Source: Peribacillus frigoritolerans (GTDB lineage Bacteria; Bacillota; Bacilli; Bacillales; DSM-1321). From it: 64,000 nt of DNA. The position numbers and the translations under genes were made by a program. The DNA lies in assembly GCA_030562215.1 (NCBI GenBank), contig JAUPFL010000002.1, forward strand, positions 496,001 through 560,000, given 5' to 3'. Positions 50,364 to 62,356 of this stretch are shown here, in pieces (position 1 is the first letter of the stretch; every line of letters starts with the position of its first letter). The notes under the pieces were generated by a model. That model worked only from the letters and a program-made list of their open reading frames with translations. It searched no databases and was not told where the DNA came from.

Positions 50364-50376
50364 GTGGTCTGACCAC
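50364..50376. promoter_or_regulatory. Candidate GntR/FadR-type operator
   Basis: GTGGTCTGACCAC is a perfect 13-base palindrome with the TGGTCnGACCA core typical of FadR-subfamily GntR repressors. It lies about 15 bases after the -10 of the malic enzyme promoter; the second gene downstream encodes such a regulator. Confidence 0.6.
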
Positions 50377-50440
50377 TAGATTTCAGCATAATTTCTGCAT
50401 ATAAGATATGGGTTACCCAATTTGTTTTAGGAGTGAAACT

Positions 50441-51683
50441 ATGACATTAAGAGAAGAAGCATTACATATGCACCGCTTGAATCAAGGAAAATTAGAAACA
50501 GTTTCGAAAGTACCGGTTAGGAATGCAGTAGATTTGAGCCTGGCTTATTCTCCTGGTGTCGCAGAACCGTGTAAAGATATTTATGATAAGCCGGAAACAG
50601 TTTATGACTATACAATGAAGGGGGAATACTGTTGCCGTCATTTCTGATGGAACGGCTGTTTTGGGACTTGGAAACATCGGTCCGGAAGCTGCTATGCCGG
50701 TCATGGAAGGAAAAGCCGTTTTATTTAAAAGTTTCGCCGGAGTGGACGCTTTCCCAATCTGTTTAAAAACCACGGATGTGGACAAAATTGTAGAGACCGT
50801 TAAATTACTCGAACCGACTTTCGGTGGAGTGAACTTAGAGGACATAGCCGCACCAAATTGTTTTGAAATTGAAGAACGACTCAAGAAAGAAATGAATATT
50901 CCTGTTTTCCATGATGATCAGCACGGTACAGCCATTGTTACTGTTGCGGGCCTTGTGAACGCTTTACGACTTGTGAATAAATCAATGTCAGAAATTAAAG
51001 TGGTAGCGAATGGAGCAGGCGCTGCGGGCATTGCCATCATTAAATTGCTTTATAACTATGGAGTTCGCGACATCATCATGTGTGATACGAAGGGTGCCAT
51101 TTATGAGGGCCGTTCGACAGGTATGAATGATACAAAAGAACAAGTGGCGAAAGTGACCAATCGAAATAAGGTTTCAGGACCTTTGGAATCTGTCATTGAA
51201 AACGCTGATGTATTTATAGGTGTTTCTGCCGCAGGTGCATTGACAAAAGAAATGGTTTCTTCGATGAACCGGGATGCGATCATTTTCGCGATGGCTAATC
51301 CAGATCCGGAAATCATGCCGGAAGATGCAAAAGCAGCGGGTGCCAAGGTTGTTGGAACTGGCCGTTCGGATTTCCCGAATCAGGTCAATAACGTCCTTGC
51401 TTTCCCCGGGATTTTCCGTGGTGCCTTGGATGTACGTGCGACTCATATCAATGAAAAAATGAAGGTTGCTGCAGTACAAGCCATTGCCGGTTTAATACAG
51501 GAAGATGAGTTGAACGAAGACTACGTTATCCCAGCTCCATTTGATGCGAGGGTAGCTCCAGCCGTTGCAGCTGCTGTTGCCAAGGCAGCGATGGAAACGG
51601 GAGTGGCTAGAATTAATGTGGATCCCGAGGGAATTAAAGAAAAAACAAGGAAATTAGCGATCATTGGAAAAAGTGAGGAATAA
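50441..51683 (+). CDS. ytsJ: NAD(P)-dependent malic enzyme, YtsJ type (one frameshift)
   Basis: About 413 residues; oxidative decarboxylation of malate to pyruvate. B. subtilis YtsJ in this position prefers NADP and is the main malic enzyme on malate. Seen: VPVRNAVDLSLAYSPGVAEP, FGGVNLEDIAAPNCFEIE, PVFHDDQHGTAIVTVAG, the Rossmann motif VVANGAGAAGIAI and RSDFPNQVNNVLAFPGIFRG. In the G run near 50621-50625 there is one base too many; removing it gives YTMKGNTVAVISDGTAV. ATG at 50441 after TTAGGAGTG. Followed six bases later by a GntR gene. Confidence 0.93.
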
Positions 51684-51688
51684 TTAAT

Positions 51689-52315
51689 TTGGCAGGTCGT
51701 ACTTCTTCATCCAAAATTTATCTCGATGTCGTTGAGAGCCTACGTAGCATGATTGAAGCGGACAGCCTCCTGCCGGGAGATAAAATCCCATCAGAACGGG
51801 AGTTATCGGATCGTTTTAATGTTGGCCGTTCCTCTGTCCGTGAAGCATTGCGAGCCTTAGAGCTATTAGGATTAATAGAAACAAGGCGTGGTGAAGGGAC
51901 GTTTATCAGGGATTTCCAGGAGCATAGGCTAGTCGAGCTTCTGGGAACCTTTTTTGCAAGATAAAAAAGTACAAGAAGATTTGGCTGAGACGAAAAGGCT
52001 GATTGAAATTGACTGTTTGCGGATCGTCGCCTTTTTCGCTACGGCTGAGGACATCAAAAGATTGATGGCCTGGGTCAAAGCGGATAAGTTTCATGATGAT
52101 GATTTCTTCTTAAGAATTGCCATTTTGAATCGCAATCGATTGCTGGAAAGAATTTGGCGCATTGTCAACAGCTATGCTAGAACATCAGAGATGGTACAGG
52201 GTAATGTGAAAAAGAAGATTATCTGGCACTTCTTACATATTTGCTCGAACGTGATGAAGAAAAAGCCATCGAAACGTATCTTATTAGAATTAGAAATATG
52301 TCGAAGGACGAGTGA
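51689..52315 (+). CDS. GntR-family regulator, FadR-like (two frameshifts)
   Basis: About 209 residues. N-terminal winged helix is textbook GntR: DSLLPGDKIPSERELSDRFN, then VGRSSVREALRALELLGLIE and TRRGEGTFIRDF. The C-terminal half is helical as in the FCD/FadR group. Breaks: near 51952-51957 (missing T, GTFFLQDKKVQED) and near 52210-52214 (missing A, NVKKEDYLALLTYLLERDEE); it ends RIRNMSKDE. The start is TTG at 51689. Lying between malic enzyme and accDA it may control either; the palindrome at 50364-50376 suggests autoregulation of the ytsJ transcript. Ligand unknown. Confidence 0.85.
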
Positions 52316-52405
52316 CACCTTTTTACACGACACTAATTTTATTTCTGATATAGTTTGTACCAAGTATCATAAAATAGATAATTGGTGGTAAAGGGAGGAT
52401 TAAGC

Positions 52406-53269
52406 TTGCTTAAAGAGCTATTTGCGAAGTCTAAGAAGAAATATGCAACGGTTCCTTTAGATCGGGAGAAACAAGATGTACCAGAAGGAATCATGACAAA
52501 GTGCACCGGCTGTAAAAAAATCATGTATACAAAAGAATTGGTGAAAAACAAGAAAGTCTGTCTGCATTGCGGGTACCATCATCCGATGTCTTCCCATGAG
52601 CGCATCGAATTTTTATTCGACGCAGGCACTTTTAATGAATTTGATAAAGAAATGATTTCCGTTAACCCGCTTGATTTTCCGGATTATCTAGATAAATTGG
52701 AAAAAGATAGAAAGAAAGCCAAGATTAATGAGGCGGTTGTCACAGGAGTCGGAAGCATCAATGGGTACCAAGTTTCAACAGCCATCATGGATTCGAATTT
52801 CCGGATGGGAAGCATGGGATCCGTTGTTGGAGAAAAAATTACCCGTGCCATTGAACGTGCTGGTGAATTGAAGATTCCGTTCATCATATTTACGGCATCA
52901 GGCGGCGCCCGGATGCAGGAGGGTGTTCTGAGCTTGATGCAGATGGCAAAGACAAGTGCAGCACTCAAGATATTCAGCAATGAAGGCGGACTGATCATAT
53001 CAATGATGACCCATCCTACCACAGGCGGGGTTTCGGCAAGTTTCGCGTCACTTGGCGATATTAATCTAGCCGAACCTGGAGCACTTATTGGTTTTGCGGG
53101 ACGAAGAATCATTGAGCAGACGATTCGTGAAGAGCTTCCTGAAGATTTCCAAACGGCTGAATTCTTGTTGAAGCACGGTCAATTGGATGCGGTCGTCAAA
53201 CGTACGGAAATGAAGGAAACCTTGACGACGATCCTTAAAATCCATGCCCCGGGCGGTGAGTGGTTATGA
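52406..53269 (+). CDS. accD: Acetyl-CoA carboxylase carboxyltransferase beta subunit
   Basis: Intact 287-residue AccD. N-terminal Cys4 zinc ribbon ([14 protein letters not shown] ... [11 protein letters not shown]), then the crotonase-type carboxyltransferase fold: [36 protein letters not shown] and [19 protein letters not shown]. With AccA it transfers CO2 from carboxybiotin to acetyl-CoA, giving malonyl-CoA. I take the TTG at 52406 as start ([12 protein letters not shown]), eight bases from AAGGGAGG, as in B. subtilis. The stop overlaps accA. Confidence 0.95.
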   Translation: MLKELFAKSKKKYATVPLDREKQDVPEGIMTKCTGCKKIMYTKELVKNKKVCLHCGYHHPMSSHERIEFLFDAGTFNEFDKEMISVNPLDFPDYLDKLEKDRKKAKINEAVVTGVGSINGYQVSTAIMDSNFRMGSMGSVVGEKITRAIERAGELKIPFIIFTASGGARMQEGVLSLMQMAKTSAALKIFSNEGGLIISMMTHPTTGGVSASFASLGDINLAEPGALIGFAGRRIIEQTIREELPEDFQTAEFLLKHGQLDAVVKRTEMKETLTTILKIHAPGGEWL

Positions 53270-54265
53270 TTTACGAATTAGAGTTCGAGCGTCCCATTAC
53301 GGACCTGAGAAATAAAATTAAAGAGCTAAAGGCAATTTCGAAGGATGCTGATGTCGACCTTACAGCAGAAATCGAAACATTGGAAAAGCGTTTAGAGAAG
53401 CTGGAAGTGGATATCTACAACCATCTTAAACCGTGGGATCGTGTTCAGATTGCCCGGCATCCAGCCCGTCCGACGACGCTTGATTACATTCCGCTGTTAT
53501 TCAATGACTTCATCGAGTTTCATGGAGATCGTTATTATGGGGATGATGAAGCGATTGTCTCTGGAATCGCGGAATTTGATGGACTTGCCGTGACAGTCAT
53601 CGGTCATCAACGCGGGAAGGATACGAAGGAAAACATACGTCGTAACTTTGGCATGCCCCATCCTGAAGGCTATCGAAAAGCTTTGCGTCTGATGAAACAG
53701 GCTGAAAAGTTCAACAGGCCGATTATTTGTTTCATTGATACGAAGGAGCTTTCCCTGGTAAAGCTGCTGAAGAGCGCGGGCAAAGTGAAGCCATTGCGAA
53801 AAACCTTTTCGAAATGGCAGGGCTGAAGGTGCCGGTCATCAGTATTGTCATTGGTGAAGGCGGAAGCGGCGGTGCATTGGCGCTTGGCGTCGGAGACCGA
53901 ATTTTCATGCTTGAAAACTCAACATATTCCGTGATTTCCCCAGAAGGGGCTGCAGCCTTGCTGTGGAAGGATGCCTCTCAGGCTAAGAGGGCTGCGGAAA
54001 CGATGAAAATCACGGCTCCCGACTTAAACCGCTTAGGAGTCATCGATGAGATCATTCCTGAAGTGAGGGCGGCGCCCATCGGGATACGAATTCACAGGCA
54101 GAAGCCATCAAGGAAATCCTGAAACGTTCATTCAATGAACTGTTGCCATTGAATAGTGATGATCTTATCAACCAGCGTTATATGAAATTCAAGAAAATCG
54201 GTGAATATGAATTTGCAAAACAACAACCTGAGGGCGAACCTAAGGAAGTTGAACAGCATTCATAA
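53266..54265 (+). CDS. accA: Acetyl-CoA carboxylase carboxyltransferase alpha subunit (two frameshifts)
   Basis: About 333 residues. Seen: [18 protein letters not shown], the helical part to residue 50, [40 protein letters not shown], and after repair [40 protein letters not shown] and [17 protein letters not shown]. Breaks: near 53746-53749 (missing G, TKGAFPG) and near 54063-54067 (missing [14 protein letters not shown]). It ends [12 protein letters not shown] at 54265. ATG overlaps the accD stop; the pair encodes the carboxyltransferase heterotetramer. Confidence 0.95.
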
Positions 54266-54282
54266 ACACATTTTGCAAAAGG

Positions 54283-54316
54283 AAAAACGTGCTGCCTGGG
54301 GCAACACGTTTTTTCA
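54283..54316 (+). terminator. Terminator after accA
   Basis: AAAAACGTGCTGCC / GGCAACACGTTTTTT, slightly imperfect, T run. Confidence 0.75.
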
Positions 54317-54521
54317 TCCTTTCATGGGCGCATATGTATTCATTACCGAAACGAGAAAGAATATGGTTTGTGTGTAGAATGTAAAGTTTTACACCATTTT
54401 ACTTCAATTTCTGATGAGAATCGGTTAGGCTTATAACATCAAGTATGCATAAGTGAAACAGTTACTGCTTATTGAAGCTTGAAAAAGGGTACAATGATAT
54501 AAGAAGCTTAAAATTGATTAG

Positions 54522-55502
<981 letters not shown>

Positions 55503-55623
55503 TCATTATTGACCGATTGGAATCCCTTTTTATTAATGGGTATTAAAAAGAAGACTAAAACACTGCGCCCCCTGCCTTCAAAAGATGGACAGGCGGCGAG
55601 TTTCCCTTAAGGAGGATGACACT

Positions 55624-57385
55624 ATGCGTAAAACCAAGATTGTTTGTACGATTGGCCCCGCAAGTGAAAGTATCGAAAAGCTGGTTCAATTAATAGAGGC
55701 TGGGATGAATGTAGCACGGCTTAACTTTTCTCATGGAAATCATGAAGAACATGCAGCCAGAATCCGCAATATCAGAGAAGCGAGCGAAAAAACGGGTAAA
55801 CAGGTTGCCATCCTTTTGGATACAAAAAGGACCTGAAATACGGACAAATAATATGGAAAATGATTCCATGGAGCTTGTAGCCGGCAATGAAGTCATCATT
55901 TCCATGAATGAAGTCCTGGGAACACCTGAAAAATTCTCCATTACCTATGAAGGGCTTCTGCACGATGTCCACCCAGGATCTAAAATCCTTTTGGATGATG
56001 GATTGATCGGGCTTGAAGTGTTGAAGATAGATGAGGTAAGAAAAGAAATCCATACGAAGATCTTGAATAGCGGTACACTTAAGAACAAAAAAGGCGTGAA
56101 TGTTCCAGGAGTTTCGGTAAACCTGCCTGGTATAACGGAGAAAGACGAACAGGATATCCTTTTTGGGATCGAACAGGGTATCGACTTCATTGCTGCTTCA
56201 TTTGTACGCAGGGCTTCCGACGTGCTTGAAGTAAGTGAATTATTGCAGCAAAATGGAGCGGAACATATTCAAATCATCCCTAAAATCGAAAATCAAGAGG
56301 GTGTGGACCGTCTTGATGAGATCTTGGAAGTTTCAGATGGCTTGATGGTAGCACGTGGAGACTTGGGAGTGGAAATTCCTGCAGAAGAAGTGCCATTGGT
56401 CCAAAAACAAATGATCAAAAAATGTAATAATGCCGGGAAACCAGTCATAACGGCTACACAAATGCTCGATTCGATGCAGCGTAATCCAAGGCCGACCCGT
56501 GCAGAAGCAAGTGACGTGGCCAATGCCATATTTGATGGAACGGATGCAATCATGCTTTCTGGCGAAACGGCTGCTGGAACCTATCCTGTCGAAGCGGTCC
56601 AAACGATGCATAACATTGCTTCACGTGCTGAAACTGCCCTTGATTATCGGGATATATTATCAGTCAGGAGCAAAGTGAACCGCCATAATGTCACTGATGC
56701 TATTGGTCAATCCGTTGCCCACACCGCGCTTAATCTGAATGCCGGGGCAATCATCACCCCTACAGAAAGCGGTCATACGGCAAGGATGATTTCTAAATAC
56801 CGGCCTAAAGCACCGATCATTGCTGTTACATCCAATGATCATGTTTCAAGAAGGCTTGCATTGGCATGGGGAGTCTATCCGCAGATTGGTCCAAAAGCGA
56901 CGACTACCGATGAAATGCTTCAAACCGCAATAGATGAAAGCTTGCATTCTGGCTTAGTTTCCCATGGGGATTTAGTCGTCATTACAGCCGGTGTGCCTGT
57001 AGGTGAAACAGGTACGACTAACTTGATGAAAATTCATGTTTTAGGAGAGGTTCTTTTGAAGGCTCAAGGAATCGGCAGGAAATCGGCGAAAGGTGAAGTG
57101 GTAATAGCTAAGAATGCCAAGGAAGCTTTGGAAAAAGTGAAGGAAGGCTCTGTATTGGTTACGATCGGTTCGGACCGCGAAATGATGCCGGCGATTGAAA
57201 AGTGTGCGGCGTTGATTACGGAAGAAGGCGGTTTGACAAGCCATGCAGCTGTTGTAGGAGTTACATTGGGCATACCGGTCATCGTTGGGGCGGAGGACGC
57301 GACCAAGGTTTTCACGGAGGGTCAAAGAATAACGGTCGATGCAGGTCGTGGAGTCATTTATGATGGACATGCAAACGTTTTGTAA
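55624..57385 (+). CDS. pyk: Pyruvate kinase with PEP-utiliser domain (one frameshift)
   Basis: About 587 residues. Barrel domain: [49 protein letters not shown] after repair, the signature [20 protein letters not shown] and [20 protein letters not shown]. The extra C-terminal PEP-utiliser-like domain of Bacillus Pyk is present ([20 protein letters not shown]). Near 55827-55831 the A run has one base too many; removing it gives DTKGPEIRT. ATG at 55624 after AAGGAGG. Follows pfkA by 121 bases with no visible terminator, so co-transcription as in B. subtilis is likely. Confidence 0.95.
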
Positions 57386-57466
57386 AACGAAATTTTGGCT
57401 GATTCCGTGCCAATGAGGTAAGATGGATGTACCGCACCAGAAATGGGCTGTGCAGGAGGAATGTAG

Positions 57467-57859
57467 ATGAAATATTTTTTAATGTTTATCATTGCGATGC
57501 CGGTCGTTGAAATTATTGTCCTTTTGCTGTCAGGCAATCTGATTGGTTTTTGGCCAACGCTGTTCCTGATTGTAGCCACAGGTTTGATCGGAGCCTATTT
57601 GGCTAAACGGCAAGGGATGGAAACTTGGAAAAAGGCACAGGAACAGATTCATTACGGAATGATGCCAGGAAATGAAATCATTGATGGAATCTGTATCTTT
57701 ATCGGAGCTGCGCTGTTGCTGTCCCCTGGGCTCATCTCGGATATCATGGGATTGATCCTTGTGTTTCCGCCAACCCGGAATCTCCTCAAACCGATTGTTA
57801 TCCGGTTTATCATGAACAGGATGAATAAAGGGAAAGTTACCATCATTCGGCATAAATAA
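57467..57859 (+). CDS. fxsA: FxsA-family membrane protein
   Basis: Intact 130-residue FxsA protein: FLMFIIAMPVVEIIVLLLSG at the N-terminus, FLIVATGLIGAYLAKRQGME and ICIFIGAALLLSPGLISDIM, then a basic tail. E. coli FxsA modulates exclusion of phage T7 by F; role in Bacillus unknown. Position after pyk corresponds to B. subtilis ytzA. RBS AGGAGGAATG. Confidence 0.88.
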   Translation: MKYFLMFIIAMPVVEIIVLLLSGNLIGFWPTLFLIVATGLIGAYLAKRQGMETWKKAQEQIHYGMMPGNEIIDGICIFIGAALLLSPGLISDIMGLILVFPPTRNLLKPIVIRFIMNRMNKGKVTIIRHK

Positions 57860-57862
57860 TAT

Positions 57863-57957
57863 AAGGCTGTCTAAAGGCTCAAGCTTTTAGGCGGCCTTTT
57901 TGGTCTGGAAAAAGGTCCGCAAGAGCATCCAATTTTTTGGGGGTGCTTTTTTGCTTT
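57863..57957 (+). terminator. Terminator hairpins after fxsA
   Basis: First hairpin AAGGCTGTCTAAA ... TTTAGGCGGCCTTTTT (57863-57903). A second, AGCATCC ... GGGTGCTTTTTT, follows at 57921-57954. Confidence 0.7.
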
Positions 57958-57986
57958 ACATTGAAATGGGAGTTTCAATGTAAAGC
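57953..57986. repeat. Perfect 14-base inverted repeat
   Basis: Arms GCTTTACATTGAAA (57953-57966) and TTTCAATGTAAAGC (57973-57986), loop TGGGAG. It is not followed by a T run. It lies between fxsA and aceB. Confidence 0.8.
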
Positions 57987-58232
57987 GGATTTTGCCTGTT
58001 ACACCATTGAATGATGATTTCCACGAGAATGAAATGTGTATAATAACAGGATTTTTAAATTATTAACCATTGGAAACATTGGTAAATCAGGCTTTTCCAT
58101 GCTAAAAAATCTTTTTTAGATTTTTTAGAAAAAACTGGTGACAAATTTATACAACGTGTTATATAATACAAACAGGAAATAAAACATCTGTATTATAACA
58201 TAGAAGAGTTGGAAAGGATGTGGAGAGGCAAC
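57987..58232. other. aceB upstream region
   Basis: AT-rich, gene-free. It contains the aceB promoter at 58138-58167 and several T/A runs; I see no clear cre site. Confidence 0.5.
58138..58167 (+). promoter_or_regulatory. Promoter for aceBA
   Basis: GTGACA (58138-58143), 18 bases, TATAAT (58162-58167). Confidence 0.6.
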
Positions 58233-59825
58233 ATGATTACAGAAGCAAAAGGCTTACAAATTACAGGCAACATTAAGCCAGGATATGAACAAATACTTAC
58301 AACGGAAGCTCTTCAATTCATCGAAAGAATTGAACGGCATTTCAGTGGTAGAAGGGCAGAACTTCTAGAACGGCGGAAAAGCGTTCAGGAAGAACTGAAT
58401 CAAGGCAAGCTTCCTGATTTCCTTGAAGAAACGAAGCATATTCGTGAAAGTGATTGGACGATTGCGCCCCTCCCGAATGATTTGCAGGACCGCAGGGTTG
58501 AAATCACTGGACCTGTTGATCGTAAAATGATCATAAATGCCCTGAACTCAGGTGCCAATGTATTCATGGCGGACTTTGAAGATGCTAATTCACCCACTTG
58601 GGAGAATTGCATTGATGGCCAATTTAATCTGCGCGATGCAATCCGCGGAACCATTTCTTTTAAAAATCCAAATGGCAAAGTGTATGAATTAAATGAAAGA
58701 ACAGCTGTCCTAAAGGTAAGGCCACGAGGGTGGCATTTGGAGGAAAAACATGTCCTATTGGATGGACAGCCTATATCGGCCAGCATTTTTGACTTTGGAC
58801 TGTACTTTTACCACAACGCAAAAGCATTGGTCGAAAAACAAAGCGGTCCATACTTTTACTTACCAAAAATGGAAAGCCATCTCGAAGCAAGATTATGGAA
58901 TGAAATATTCGTATATGCACAGAACGATTTGAGAATTCCGCAAGGAACCATCAAGGCAACGGTCTTGATAGAAACGATTCTAGCTGCATTCGAAATGGAC
59001 GAAATTCTGTACGAGCTGAAAGAGCATTCGGCAGGCCTGAACTGCGGCCGCTGGGATTATATCTTTAGTTTCCTGAAAAAATTCCGTCACTCGGATGATG
59101 TTATCTTCCCAGATCGGCAGCAGGTCACGATGACCGTCCCGAACATGAGGGCGTATTCCTTACTGGCAATCAAAACATGTCACACTCGTAATGCTCCTGC
59201 AATTGGCGGGATGGCCGCGCAAATTCCTGTTAAAAATGACCCGGTTAAGAACGATGAGGCTTTTGCGAAAGTAAAGGCAGATAAAGAACGCGAAGCAAGA
59301 GACGGTCATGATGGAACATGGGTCGCCCACCCAGGTATGGTTAGCACGGCAAAAGAGGTTTTTGACCTCCTCGTCCCAAAACCGAATCAAATTTTCCGGA
59401 AACGGGAAGATGTCCATGTAACAGCTCAAGAGTTGCTGGCTGTACCGGAAGGAACGATCACAGAGGCAGGGTTAAGGACGAATATTAATGTCGGCATCCA
59501 ATATATCGCCTCATGGTTAAGCGGCAGAGGTGCGGCACCTATCAATAACTTAATGGAAGATGCTGCAACCGCTGAAATTTCAAGGGCTCAAGTCTGGCAA
59601 TGGATCCGTCATCCAAAAGGCATTCTCGAAGATGGCAGGAAAATAACCGAGGAATTATTCCATCAAATCAAAGAAGAAGAATTGGCGGTCATTAAATCGG
59701 AAGTAGGGGAAGAAACTTTCAAATCAGGAAAGTTTGAAGAGTCTACTAAACTATTTGAACAATTGATTGAAGCGGATGACTTTGCAGATTTCTTAACTAA
59801 CGCGGCATACGAAAAATTATCTTAA
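58233..59825 (+). CDS. aceB: Malate synthase A
   Basis: Intact, about 530 residues. Condenses glyoxylate with acetyl-CoA, giving malate, the second step of the glyoxylate shunt. Seen: [20 protein letters not shown] (catalytic region), [57 protein letters not shown], and the catalytic Asp segment [21 protein letters not shown] prefer the ATG at 58233 ([12 protein letters not shown]), five to six bases after GGAGAGG, over the ATG at 58209. aceA follows after 35 bases. Confidence 0.95.
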   Translation: MITEAKGLQITGNIKPGYEQILTTEALQFIERIERHFSGRRAELLERRKSVQEELNQGKLPDFLEETKHIRESDWTIAPLPNDLQDRRVEITGPVDRKMIINALNSGANVFMADFEDANSPTWENCIDGQFNLRDAIRGTISFKNPNGKVYELNERTAVLKVRPRGWHLEEKHVLLDGQPISASIFDFGLYFYHNAKALVEKQSGPYFYLPKMESHLEARLWNEIFVYAQNDLRIPQGTIKATVLIETILAAFEMDEILYELKEHSAGLNCGRWDYIFSFLKKFRHSDDVIFPDRQQVTMTVPNMRAYSLLAIKTCHTRNAPAIGGMAAQIPVKNDPVKNDEAFAKVKADKEREARDGHDGTWVAHPGMVSTAKEVFDLLVPKPNQIFRKREDVHVTAQELLAVPEGTITEAGLRTNINVGIQYIASWLSGRGAAPINNLMEDAATAEISRAQVWQWIRHPKGILEDGRKITEELFHQIKEEELAVIKSEVGEETFKSGKFEESTKLFEQLIEADDFADFLTNAAYEKLS

Positions 59826-59860
59826 TATTCAAAATATATAATATGAATTAGGAGGAAAAA

Positions 59861-61147
59861 ATGATGATGAATGAGAGAGCGCAAAAATTACAACAAAGCT
59901 GGGAAAATGACTCACGGTGGACTGGTATTAAACGTCCTTATACGGCCGAAGAAGTAATTAAACTAAGAGGTTCCATCGATATTGAACAAACATTGGCACG
60001 CCGTGGTTCCGAAAAGCTATGGAATCTATTAAATACAGAGGATTTCATCAATGCATTAGGAGCATTGACTGGTAACCAAGCAATGCAGCAGGTGAAAGCT
60101 GGTTTAAAAGCAATCTACTTAAGCGGCTGGCAAGTGGCGGCAGATGCTAACATCGCAGGGCAAATGTACCCTGACCAAAGTTTATATCCAGCCAACTCCG
60201 TGCCGCAAGTTGTTAAACGCATTAATCAGACACTTCAGCGTGCAGACCAAATCAGCTTTGCTGAAGGTAAAAATGATATCGATTGGTTCGCTCCAATCGT
60301 GGCGGATGCTGAAGCAGGTTTTGGCGGTTCCCTTAACGTCTTCGAATTAATGAAAGGCATGATCGAGGCTGGAGCGGCAGGCGTTCATTTTGAAGACCAG
60401 CTTTCTTCCGAGAAAAAGTGCGGCCACCTAGGCGGTAAAGTCCTTCTTCCAACCCAAACGGCAGTACGTAATTTAGTTTCCGCCCGATTGGCAGCCGATG
60501 TAATGGGTACACCGACCATCTTGATTGCCCGTACGGATGCTGATGCTGCAGATTTGATCACCGATAATATTGATCCGGTCGATGCACCATTCATCACTGG
60601 TGAAAGGACTCCAGAAGGATTCTACCGCACGAATGCAGGTCTTGACCAAGCCATTGCAAGAGGCCTTGCTTATGCGCCATATGCCGACCTTATCTGGTGT
60701 GAGACTTCTGAACCTAATCTAGCGGATGCTCGCCGCTTTGCCGAGGCTATCCATGCAGAGTTCCCGGGCAAATTGCTTGCTTACAATTGTTCCCCATCAT
60801 TTAACTGGAAAGCGAAATTAAGTGATGAGGAGATTGCCAATTATCAAGTGGAATTGGGTAAATTGGGTTATAAATTCCAATTCGTTACACTTGCAGGCTT
60901 CCACTCATTGAATCATAGCATGTTCAACCTTGCTCTTGGTTATAAAGATCGCGGCATGGCTGCATACTCAGAACTTCAACAAGCGGAGTTCGCTAGTGAG
61001 CCGGACGGCTATACAGCAACACGTCATCAGCGTGAAGTGGGAACTGGTTACTTCGATGAAGTGGCACAAGTCGTTTCCGGTGGAACATCATCCACAACAG
61101 CACTTGCAGGTTCTACTGAAACAGAACAATTCGAGACGTCAAAATAA
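59861..61147 (+). CDS. aceA: Isocitrate lyase
   Basis: Intact 428-residue isocitrate lyase, first enzyme of the glyoxylate shunt. Seen: [39 protein letters not shown], the active-site signature [18 protein letters not shown] with the catalytic cysteine, [15 protein letters not shown] and [13 protein letters not shown]. Three consecutive ATGs occur at the start; the first (59861) is five bases from GGAGG. Together with aceB it allows growth on acetate or fatty acids, complementing acsA in this window. Confidence 0.96.
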   Translation: MMMNERAQKLQQSWENDSRWTGIKRPYTAEEVIKLRGSIDIEQTLARRGSEKLWNLLNTEDFINALGALTGNQAMQQVKAGLKAIYLSGWQVAADANIAGQMYPDQSLYPANSVPQVVKRINQTLQRADQISFAEGKNDIDWFAPIVADAEAGFGGSLNVFELMKGMIEAGAAGVHFEDQLSSEKKCGHLGGKVLLPTQTAVRNLVSARLAADVMGTPTILIARTDADAADLITDNIDPVDAPFITGERTPEGFYRTNAGLDQAIARGLAYAPYADLIWCETSEPNLADARRFAEAIHAEFPGKLLAYNCSPSFNWKAKLSDEEIANYQVELGKLGYKFQFVTLAGFHSLNHSMFNLALGYKDRGMAAYSELQQAEFASEPDGYTATRHQREVGTGYFDEVAQVVSGGTSSTTALAGSTETEQFETSK

Positions 61148-61164
61148 TTTTAGCGTAAAACCAA

Positions 61165-61195
61165 AGATCCGCCTTGTAGCCGAGGCGGATTTTTA
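61165..61195. terminator. Terminator between aceA and ytvI
   Basis: ATCCGCCT (61167-61174) / AGGCGGAT (61183-61190) followed by TTTT; convergent genes. Confidence 0.8.
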
Positions 61196-61234
61196 AATGG
61201 AAATGAGTGAATGCTAATAGATGTCTGGATTATC

Positions 61235-62356
61235 TTAAGTGGTTTTTTTGTATCCCCGATGATGAAAGTCCATATGGCCTTGAAGACATTGGCACGCTGA
61301 AGTGTATTGAATATGACAAGTACGACAGGTCCTGCAATCAGACCTAGGAAACCGATCAATTTGAAGCCGATGAACAAGGCGATGAGAGTGGCAAGCGGAT
61401 CCAAACCAATACTGGAAGAAAGTACTTTTGGCTCAATTAGCTGACGCTGGACAACGACGATTATGTATAGGACGGACAAACCGATTCCGAGACTTGTATT
61501 CCCGGCGATGAATTCAAAGATGATCCAAGGAATGAAAATCGTACCTGTCCCTAAATAGGGAATGATATCGACCAGTCCGCATATCAGGGCAATGGTAATT
61601 GAATAATTCACCCCCAAAATGAGGAATCCGATTAAAATCGTGACAGTCGTCAATGAAACAAGAGTGAATTGTGCCCGGATAAACCCGAATAAAGCCCGTT
61701 TTAGGTCCCAGAATAAACGCTTTGCACCCGCAAATATCTTATCAGGCAACACTTTTCCGGTCATGCGGCCAAAGGTATCCCAATCCTTGCTGATGAAGAA
61801 CGTGCCAAGCAGGGTAAAAAGGAGTGCCGTTGCTGTAGTTGGAAACCACCCGATGATTGTGGGGATGTTCTTCAAGAAAGCTTGAATGAAGCCGCTTACT
61901 CCGTTAGTGATGGATTCACCGATATTTTGGATATTCTTGAGGATCGTGTCTTGCTGTTCGGTATCCAAATTATTGAACATGGCAGCTATTTGATTATATA
62001 AAGGGATGACGGTGGTAGCGATGTATGTTTCTATATAATCCACGATGGTTTCAATGTGTTTCGGGATGACTCCGGCAAGGTAATTGGTCCCTGAAATGAT
62101 TTCGGTAACCAGTAAGGTGATAAGACCCGCAAATAAAAGGAAAATGAGCAAAAGGGAAACGAATACAGCCAACCCCGCGGCAGCCGCCCTTTCCTTTCGA
62201 AAAAATGACCAGGGGATTCATCAAGAAAGCGATTATCATGGCAATGATGAATGGATATGTATATTTAGATAAATAAAACAAGGCAATTCCACCTAAAATT
62301 ATCCCTCCGACGACCAGTAAAGAGCGAATGAAACGATACATATATACCGGATTCAA
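61235..62356 (-). CDS. ytvI: YtvI, AI-2E/PerM-family membrane protein (frameshifted)
   Basis: About 370 residues, eight predicted helices, AI-2E/YtvI family linked to sporulation in Bacillus. The best start is TTG at 62356 after GGAGG (MNPVYMYRFIRSLLVVGG). Seen: SKYTYPFIIAMIIAFLMNPL, then after repair RAAAAGLAVFVSLLLIFLLF, GLVDIIPYLGTGTIFIPWII and QRQLIEPKVLSSSIGLDPLA, typical of the family. Near 62203-62209 a T run (minus strand) has one base too many. At the C-terminus the frame as given runs on to 61150 through the aceA terminator. A missing A in the run at 61242-61248 would stop it at 61235 as GDTKKTT, which I find more likely. Confidence 0.85.
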
